Source: Arachnopeziza araneosa | Lineage: Eukaryota > Ascomycota > Leotiomycetes > Helotiales > Arachnopezizaceae | Assembly (NCBI GenBank): GCA_003988855.1 | Contig: QYAI01000096.1 | Coordinates: 45,934-109,933, forward strand | Length of the DNA: 64,000 bases | Direction: 5' to 3' | Part shown: one piece after another, positions 57,256 to 64,000 of the stretch | How positions within the stretch are numbered: the first letter of the stretch is position 1 | How the letters are laid out: each line of letters starts with the position of its first letter | Notes under the pieces: generated by a model | What the model saw: the letters and a program-made list of their open reading frames with translations, nothing else | Told to the model about the DNA's origin: nothing | Databases searched by the model: none | Program-made: the position numbers and the translations under genes

Positions 57256-59533
57256 ATGAGCCAATCGGTACATCCCTACGCATGTTTGACTTGTCGGACA
57301 CGCAAAGTGAAGTGTAACAAGATAATTACTGGCTGTTACGCCTGTGAGAAAGCGAACATTCCGTGCCGTTACGCTGTTCGGCGCACCCAAGAAAGCCGAA
57401 GGGCGAGACAAGCTCAACCAGGAAGGCTACTCAGATCTACTGAGGGAAGAGAATATGATGTAACGGACGGGATTAGAAATAATTTGGCGTATCAAGAAAA
57501 AAGAATGTGTGCGAATAGTACGGCTCAGAATAGCAGCAGTCCTGAGAACCCTATCGATACTCCGCTCGCAACCGACTCTGAAACCAACAGCGTCAACAGC
57601 GAAGATGAAGACTCACTGGTTCCGCAGGAGATGCGTAATTCTTCTTTTCGATCTACGCTTGACATCCGACAGCCGAATGAGGGTCGACTGTTGGTTGCCA
57701 ATGGAAAATCGCGCTATATTACTGGTGAGAAGGCAAGCCAAGTATGTAGTATCCCACTCGCAACTTTTCCTATTAGGACATGAATTCATAAATATCTTTG
57801 TTAGCTGACATATCTGAGCTAACACAGGTAGCAAGTGTTGAGAGAATCCTCTCTTCTATGCCCAGCATAGGAGTAAGTGAAGGATATCTGGCAAAATCAG
57901 TGCCGAGGCCAAATGACCTCCTTAGCGGCAGTCTGTTACCAAGTTTTTTAACTCCAAATCTTCAAATGTACCACCCTACTCCCGAGGTAGCAGTCCTATT
58001 ATGGAATCAATACGTGACAAATGTGGATATTCTGGTTAAAATACTCCATAAGCCAACCACCGAGGTATTAATTTTGAACTCATTGAATGCTTTGGAAGAA
58101 ATAGATGCCTCGTCTGAAGCGCTTCTCTTCGGAATATACTTTACGGCTGTCACCACTATGTCGACTGAGGAGTGCTTGAAGCTTCACGGAGAGGAAAGGA
58201 GCACGCTGCTTCAAAAATATGGATCTGCTCTAGAACATGCTCTCGGACGTGCGAGACTGTTCACAACACAACAACTTGTTGTCTTGCAGGCAATGATTTT
58301 GCTGATTGTAAGCATCGAATTTGCTTTGAAGTTTTCTCTCAAGAATTCTACTAAGCTTGCTAGGTCTGTTCTAGACGCAAAAACACTCGTTTTACTTGGA
58401 TGCTTACTGGTACTGCTTTGCGTATTGGTCAAGCCATGGGCTTGCATCGTGACAGCGCTTCCTTCTCCTTGAGCCCTATAGAAGTTGAAGTGCGGCGACG
58501 CGTTTGGTGGACCTTGTGTATAATCGACAATCGCATCTCGGAAGTTGCTGGTTTGGATTGCAATGTTCCAATGATCATGGATACCAAGCTGCCGCTTAAT
58601 GTCAATGATTCAGATCTCAGCGCAGGCGACAATGAAATCCTGACTCCAAGAACCTGTTTCACGGAGATGACAATGAGCTTGCTCAAACTTGAGCTAACAA
58701 AAACCATATTTCGACTGAAATTCCCGCAACTGGATAAGCCTCCTCTTAGCATGGAAGAAAGAGAGACTTTGGTGCGCGAACAAGAATGCCGATACGAAAG
58801 CTCATACCTTCAATATCTTGATACTTCCTTACACGTTCACCATGTAATATATCTCGGGACTCAACTAGCTATCGCAAAGCTGTGGAAGATAGTATATGCC
58901 CCATTCATACGAGGTGGATCCATGACTCTCAGCGAGGACAAAATAAAAGACCGCCTCATCTTACACAACACCGAGATCATCGAAATTTCACCTCGATTAC
59001 CCGGCAACTCATCAAAGTTAGGTTGGTACTTCTGCCAGCATACCAAATGGCATTCGATGATTTACCTCTTTAACGAGCTTTGTAATGGATATGAAGGTCC
59101 GGCTGCGAATAGGGCTTGGGCAGCTATTGATACACTCTTTGGTATCGGCAAGGATGAGAATTTTGATAACCGTGTTCCTGAACAGGACAATGACCAAAGC
59201 ATGTTGTGGAAGCCTCTTCTAAAGGTATTGCAACAAGCACGTATTGCTCGAAAGCAACGTCCCCAAGAGGTCCATAACGAACAAGATGATAATTTTTCAG
59301 CACACCAGTCAAGCTCCAGAAATGGAGTCACACCAGTGGATGCTAATTCTGAGATTTCTCAGGAGATTCCTTCTGCGTTTGATCCGTTTCTCGGCTCAAT
59401 ACAGAACTTCGGCGAGGATATGAATTGGGAGGATATGGATGCTTTTGTGCAGAGATTCCAACCGGATTTTCTTCAGCAACAGGATTTCACGGACTACTAT
59501 GAAGGAGCTCCACCCTTAAACTGGTGGTATTGA
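57256..59533 (+). CDS. Zn2Cys6 fungal transcription factor
   Basis: Three exons (57256-57741, 57828-58307, 58364-59533; introns of 86 and 56 bp, phase 0) encode 711 residues. The ATG at 57256 places the zinc cluster at the N-terminus: C-x2-C-x6-C-x6-C-x2-C-x6-C at residues 10-37, with the basic RTRKVK between cysteines 2 and 3. A linker and acidic Ser-rich stretch follow. The fungal-specific middle homology region begins near residue 220 and includes TGTALRIGQAMGLHRD and RRRVWWTLCIIDNRIS, which spans the exon 2-3 join. The C-terminal end is acidic and aromatic (MNWEDMDAFVQRF), likely an activation domain. It diverges from an MFS transporter with a 450-bp shared promoter, so local control of that transporter is likely. 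The inducing compound is unknown. Confidence 0.93.
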
Positions 59534-59683
59534 AAATGCGGGGAATATTTGTAGGTCATTGACCGCGCCAACGAGTTATTTAGGTTAGAGCTCAGAATCG
59601 CAGGGTACATTTTACAAATCCAACAATCGGAGTTACATCATATTATTCAAGAACCACCGAGATACCAATAAGTCTGGAAGTTC

Positions 59684-60307
59684 TCAGTCCCAATACGTCT
59701 TGAGCAACCTTTCCTCCACTCTTATCAGTCTCCCCACAAACGCCAAAAACTTCGGAAATGGATTCATCACAGCCCCAATCGGTCTCGCAAGCCACATATC
59801 CGCAATGGTAAAACAAATAGCTGCTTCAATCAAACTCTTAGGAACGCCTCCCTCACCATCCTTACTCTTCCCATCTCTCGCAAGTCCATACAATATATAC
59901 AACCCTTTCTCAAGGCCCTCAACCGCAGGTTCTAAGCGGATTCTCATCTCGACCTCCTCTTCTCTGTCATTGAAGAAATAATGTACTTCGCCTGGCTTCA
60001 CAGTTACGGTCTCACCAGGAGTCAAGTAAAACCTGCCGGTTGCCATGGTGTAAATACCGCAAGAGCCTTTGACGCTGGTGAATGTCTCACTGTAGGATCC
60101 GTGGTAGTGTGCTGGGTTTCCACCCGAGGGATCGACGGATACCAATAGTTGAGTGTACTCGCCTCCTATCTCACTCCCGTACTTCTCAAATGTAGCTGAA
60201 TCTTGGGCCGCAGGTGTCCAAATTCTGCGCCGCTCCAGGTTTCTCATGCCTGGTGGGATACGGTTGACGTCGCGGGGCGGAACATCGCGAGGGAGTTTGG
60301 TGGCCAT
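59684..60307 (-). CDS. Cupin-domain protein
   Basis: Single exon of 207 residues from the ATG at 60307 (an upstream in-frame TTG was not used). Both cupin motifs are intact: H-x-H-x4-E-x6-G in AHYHGSYSETFTSVKG (about 69-84) and G-x6-PG-x2-H-x3-N in GETVTVKPGEVHYFFN (about 99-114). The three histidines and the glutamate form the usual metal site. The C-terminal 80 residues are helical (IEAAICFTIADMWLARP, LAFVGRLIRVEERLL). Small fungal cupins of this type include dioxygenase-like and isomerase-like enzymes and proteins of unknown role. It is convergent with the Zn2Cys6 gene, 150 bp away, and could belong to the same small group as the transporter; this is only positional. Confidence 0.85.
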   Translation of the reverse strand: MATKLPRDVPPRDVNRIPPGMRNLERRRIWTPAAQDSATFEKYGSEIGGEYTQLLVSVDPSGGNPAHYHGSYSETFTSVKGSCGIYTMATGRFYLTPGETVTVKPGEVHYFFNDREEEVEMRIRLEPAVEGLEKGLYILYGLARDGKSKDGEGGVPKSLIEAAICFTIADMWLARPIGAVMNPFPKFLAFVGRLIRVEERLLKTYWD

Positions 60308-61929
60308 ATTGGATCGTTGAATGGCCAATGGATGTGATAGGAAATAATATAGAGTTCTTCACTAGACATTTGCGGTGCTCCCGATGTTTAAGTAGAGCTG
60401 GAAGATGATATCGGTTGGCGGAAGCTCTATTGATTTTAACATAAAAATCAAGGATGAGAAAAACGAGGAGCTTCGACGTCGTCGTCAGCTAGATAAACAA
60501 ATACCAATGACTTACAATCCGGGAGATAACATCCGCTGAGTCATTCATTCATAACGGATTTTCTCCACGTTTTGCAGCTGAAAAGCGCTAGAATGACCTA
60601 GCCCCTCTAGGGAAATCCCTCCGGTCTGCTGGCACCCAGTAGCAATGAATGAGAAACGGAGCTGAGATCTTGATGGGAGCATCAGCTGAGATAAGCCAAA
60701 CCTTAAATGTTATGTCAAAGAAACTAATCCAATAATGAAAAGCGTGCTTTGCCTCATTGGTTTAGCTGTTCGGCTTACGCAGATCCTCGCTTATGTGCTC
60801 TACTTCATTTGGTGAGAACACAATAAAGGTCTGAGAAAAACATAGGTACTTTTCTTTGACTAGAAGTATGTGCTCCAATATGCATGCACAGGAACGGATG
60901 AACAATAGCAGACGAGCTGAGATACATGAAATGCACCGCCGTGTTCGAAACTACAGCCAACTCTCATTTCCGCTCCGGGAAAGCTATTGAAAATGATCGA
61001 TTTTCTTGCCTGATTCAAACCGTAAAACTTCTAAATATGCTTCAAAGGTGTGTACGGAATCCTTCTGAGGCATGTACACAAATGTACCTATGCTTCGTAT
61101 TTGAGGGGGGAATTGGTCGGCACTGGAGGGATTCGGAACTTCGTTCTCCAAGAGGATCATCTCACAAAAGAGTCGCATGTAAATGCGGTGTGAGCAAGAG
61201 ACAGAACAATAAGGAGGAGATTTAAATTCAATCGCTCTGCCGAAACACCGTTTGTTGCTAAGATGTGAGAGTGTATTTAACAATATGGAGGGTTGTTAAT
61301 CCTAGCTTAGTTAACTCGAAATTTGGGAGGGAATCACTATCTTTCAGTTTTTATAAACTACAACACTAGAGAAAGGTGTATCAAGCGGGGGGATCTCATG
61401 CCGTACAAAGAGGGAAGTGTAGCTTTACATATATATCAGATTAGAAGTAACTTGGCGAGAACACTCGCTACAACTAGTTTCTCGAACTTTACAAATAGGA
61501 ATTTGGGCTTCTCGATCTTTTAGCAAAATATGCTAGAGGCGCTGAGATAGAGAATTTACTCCACAGCAACTTTCTTGCAAATAAGATAGAGTAGCTAAGA
61601 TCTTGGCTAATTGGTGGCTTTATGTCGAGCATGAAACCAGAAATCAAAATAGTACATAAATTTGAATAGGCTCAGCAATGACCTATACAGAAAATCTATA
61701 GCCATTTAAGTAGAAAGTATTTGTTGGTACAATAATCACGTGCCACGCATGAGAGCCTAGTTAGTCAGGCAGCCAGAACCCCATAAGAGTTCTCCAGCTG
61801 CCTCCATCTTTCTTTCTAATACAAGCCAACTTAACCCACCGATACAGACCCCTCCACAACGTGAGGAGTCCAGTATCCAGGGTAAACCGGCCAATACGAA
61901 TAACCTAGCACTGAGCTGCTCTCAAATAG
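60308..61929. other. Intergenic region of 1.6 kb
   Basis: No gene is supported. Antiparallel frames of 99 codons (60926-61225 plus; 60984-61283 minus) lack motifs. The first 300 bp should carry the cupin promoter. Confidence 0.45.
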
Positions 61930-62764
61930 TCAATCTTCCATCATAATTTCAATCCTCGGAGGCGTCCAGGATGGATTATCTTTTTGCATCGCTTCCACCG
62001 CACGCTGAATACGAGATTCACACTGCACCCTTAGGAGATGAGGGTCTTCTAAGATGGCCCCATCCTCCCCGACATAGAACTCACCCTGCGGACGAGATCC
62101 TTCACCTCCTTGCCGCACTAGTATTTCTTGCTTGACAAACAAAACTTTCAACGCCTCCAGCCCTGCAAACCTCTGAAAAAACAGCTTTCGGACCTCTTTA
62201 TAGTCAAACAGAGTAAAATGAACTATTACGCGTCTAATCTGGTCAATTTCCTTGGCGTCCACAATTTCCACAAATATATTCATCACGTGCATGCCGGATA
62301 GGCCTTCAATACAACCTTTATCATTGACCAGCCATCCATATTCTTGATCTCATTTAGTTCTGTTCCAAAATGCAAAGTGTCAACAGCGTAATTAAAAAAA
62401 ACCCAACTTTGGTTCCCGTAATCTAAAATCTGTAATCCTTTTATGAAACACCTTGTAACTCCTCAAAAGATACTCTCGGCATTCATGGTTTGTGTGTAGG
62501 AGTGACGGGATAGGTATCAGAGGGAGCATTCCCCGGTAACATGGAAGTCGGTGTTCGTCGTCACCTGTGAGGAAATTTCTCAGAGGATGAAATTTAACGT
62601 CTCGTGGTTCAATAGCGAAATGGAGAATAAGGGTGGAATGTGGTGAGCGGTTGCTGAGGTCGGGAATGCTTTCTGCAGACTTTCAACCTAAGCTGGTCAG
62701 CTTTAAGGGAAGGTAAAGTAGCGAATGGTAGGTGGGATTTCAAGGATGAAGAATTTGACTCCAT
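61930..62764 (-). pseudogene. Broken 2EXR-family gene
   Basis: Reading the minus strand from the ATG at 62764, family sequence is visible in several frames. First comes an N-terminal segment ending in TTFHPYSPFRY and a stop, where the LP.ELR..IW core of 2EXR should be. Then EPRDVKFHPLRNF..IPSLLHTNHECREYLL follows in another frame. After an 8-A run (plus 62394-62401) NYAVDTLHFGTELNEI appears in a third frame, and after a shift near AAAGGTTG (about 62324) the rest (VEIVDAKEIDQIRRVIVHF to the stop at 61930) reads normally. The order and spacing match 2EXR proteins with the core helix missing and at least three frame changes. The 120-codon frame ending at 61930 is therefore the tail of a dead gene, not a small gene. 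Confidence 0.8.
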
Positions 62765-63826
62765 GACTGCGTATGTTGAGAGATGATATGGGATGTTCGG
62801 TGATAGAGAAAATGTTTGAAATGAGTCCAAGCAGGTGCGTGGGATAAAGCCCAGTCTCTTATACCCCAAAGGAAGTGCTATTTGAGAGCTGTGATTCACA
62901 ACAGTCTATGCAATTATTTGTACATGAGTCCAAAAATCACTGAAAAATCCTTTCTCATCGGTTAACTCTTCCAGTGAATCATACTCATCGTGTTACGATA
63001 CACTCTCCCAACATCTACCCCGTTCCCTTGCAGGGAAAAGGTAAATAAATCAACAAACACTATGTCTTTTCACTTCCCCAAACATAAAATCGAGCAGAGA
63101 CAGAGTCTATGGTAATAGAGATGTTTACGTTTCATAACCGAATCTGTATTTCAATTAGTTTTCAATGTTTGAGAAAGCCGCTACTATATTATTATCTACC
63201 TAGGTAGTCTACTTCAAGCCTTTGTTAAGATATTCAGGATGCTAGCCATCAGCGCTTACTGATCGTTAGATTTCTATCAATTCGGAGTTTTGTTTAGTAA
63301 TTAAAACATAAATTCGTCCTTACTTCTTGTTTCTATTCCGTTTTTTCGTGTTTCTTTCTTTTCAATACTCTTGATGGTAAATTCATAATGTCATTCTATC
63401 AGCTCTACCTGCTTATGCCTTTAATCCATCTCCTTATTTCTTTTCGACTTCACTTCCCAGAGAACAAATGGTGAAAACAGAACAGTAGTAATGCTGACAC
63501 CCCAACGGTCGGGCACAAATGCCACGCCGTAAACTCGCATAGTCAAGCCACATGATCTAAAAATAGCACTGCGCATTTTGACCTTCAGTCTTACATTGCG
63601 ACTCTCAACCTCCTCAACACTCAAGCAAAACTAAGGCTGCATGAGCTTCGTGCCCTGAACATATCATTATATACATCCCTCGACTCCTCCTAGCAGAATT
63701 TGGGCCTGAAGGAATACTGGAATTAACCAGTGCTTCCACATTACCAATACCTCATGAGTTGGAGGCTTACTACCCTTATGAGATAGGGGGTTCATAGATA
63801 GATGTAGGCTGCTCAAACCTACCCAC
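62765..63826. other. AT-rich intergenic region
   Basis: No coding gene is supported in the last kilobase; the short frame at 63421-63624 (minus) has no features. Base composition becomes steadily more AT-rich to the right edge. Confidence 0.45.
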
Positions 63827-63947
63827 GTTAGCGCCATATTCCATGGTAAACCACGCTAACCATAGTTTTACCTATGGTTTACTTTTTTTTTGCTACTTAT
63901 AGAATATGGCCTTTTGGTCGCTTTACTACGGTAGTAACTATAAGTAG
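63827..63947. repeat. Nested inverted repeats at the right edge
   Basis: Six pairs of perfect inverted repeats are packed into 121 bp: GTTAGCG/CGCTAAC (63827-63833 with 63854-63860), GCCATATT/AATATGGC (63833-63840 with 63903-63910), GTAAACCA/TGGTTTAC (63846-63853 with 63875-63882), AACCATAG/CTATGGTT (63858-63865 with 63872-63879), CTACTTATAG/CTATAAGTAG (63893-63902 with 63938-63947) and TTACTAC/GTAGTAA around 63930. This density is typical of a miniature transposable element or the end of a larger one. No coding sequence for a transposase is visible before the window ends. Confidence 0.65.
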
Positions 63948-64000
63948 TTAGTAGCTTGCATAAAGTAATAATGTTAGCATAAAGATTAGTATAAAATAAA

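Noticed and set aside
61930..62292. Independent small gene
   Set aside because: Upstream sequence in other frames belongs to the same 2EXR family, so it is the tail of a pseudogene.
1..64000. tRNA genes, rRNA, CRISPR arrays, insertion sequences of bacterial type
   Set aside because: No T-loop-like GTTCGAATC with matching arms, no rRNA core and no regular spacer array were found; the DNA is fungal nuclear.

Overview
The window is nuclear DNA of a filamentous ascomycete. The evidence is short GT..AG introns (about 40-150 bp, many with CTAAC/CTGAC-like branch sites), AT-rich intergenic DNA, no operons, and families confined to or expanded in fungi: HET, NACHT/STAND, 2EXR, UstYa/DUF3328, Zn2Cys6 regulators, HeLo-like N-terminal domains, ULD-type STAND-associated proteins and yapsins. 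I suspect Leotiomycetes or a related class, but that is an impression. Exon joins below were worked out by hand from splice signals and frame; every joined model stays open across its whole length.

Layout. 0-5.5 kb: a 2EXR protein and a secreted or single-pass membrane glycoprotein. 5.8-13.3 kb: a HET-domain gene followed in tandem by an eight-exon NACHT/STAND gene, a candidate allorecognition/cell-death module. 14.3-18.2 kb: a hybrid histidine kinase (PAS/GAF-like sensor, HisKA, HATPase, receiver). 19.4-20.0 kb: a small secreted SH3-like cysteine-rich protein. 20-23 kb is gene-poor. 23.2-24.9 kb: an acyltransferase-3 membrane protein. 26.4-27.9 kb: a probable mitochondrial membrane protein and a secreted Tyr/Gly/Pro-rich protein. 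28.8-33.5 kb: a fungal Hsp70-like ATPase, a divergent unknown membrane protein and a small HeLo/STAND-N-like protein. 34.0-36.1 kb: a UstYa-family oxidase convergent with an O-methyltransferase. 36.7-38.7 kb: a broken ULD-domain gene with a 15-G run. 39.4-39.9 kb: a secreted fungal protein.

From 42 to 52 kb the window looks like conserved core genome: a ZZ/EF-hand membrane protein, a GPI-anchored yapsin-like aspartic protease, a disordered conserved protein and the plasma-membrane t-SNARE Sso1. From 53 kb it becomes accessory again: an ankyrin-repeat pseudogene, a divergent DHA1-type MFS transporter/Zn2Cys6 regulator pair, a cupin, a broken 2EXR gene, and at the right edge nested inverted repeats that look like part of a small mobile element.

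Working groups suggested by position: HET plus NACHT (self/non-self response); Hsp70-like plus its divergent membrane partner plus the HeLo-like protein (possibly the same theme); UstYa plus methyltransferase (tailoring of a small molecule or peptide); transporter plus regulator, possibly with the cupin (efflux or uptake with its local switch). Three of the broken genes have a frameshift at or beside a homopolymer, so decay and sequence error both need considering.
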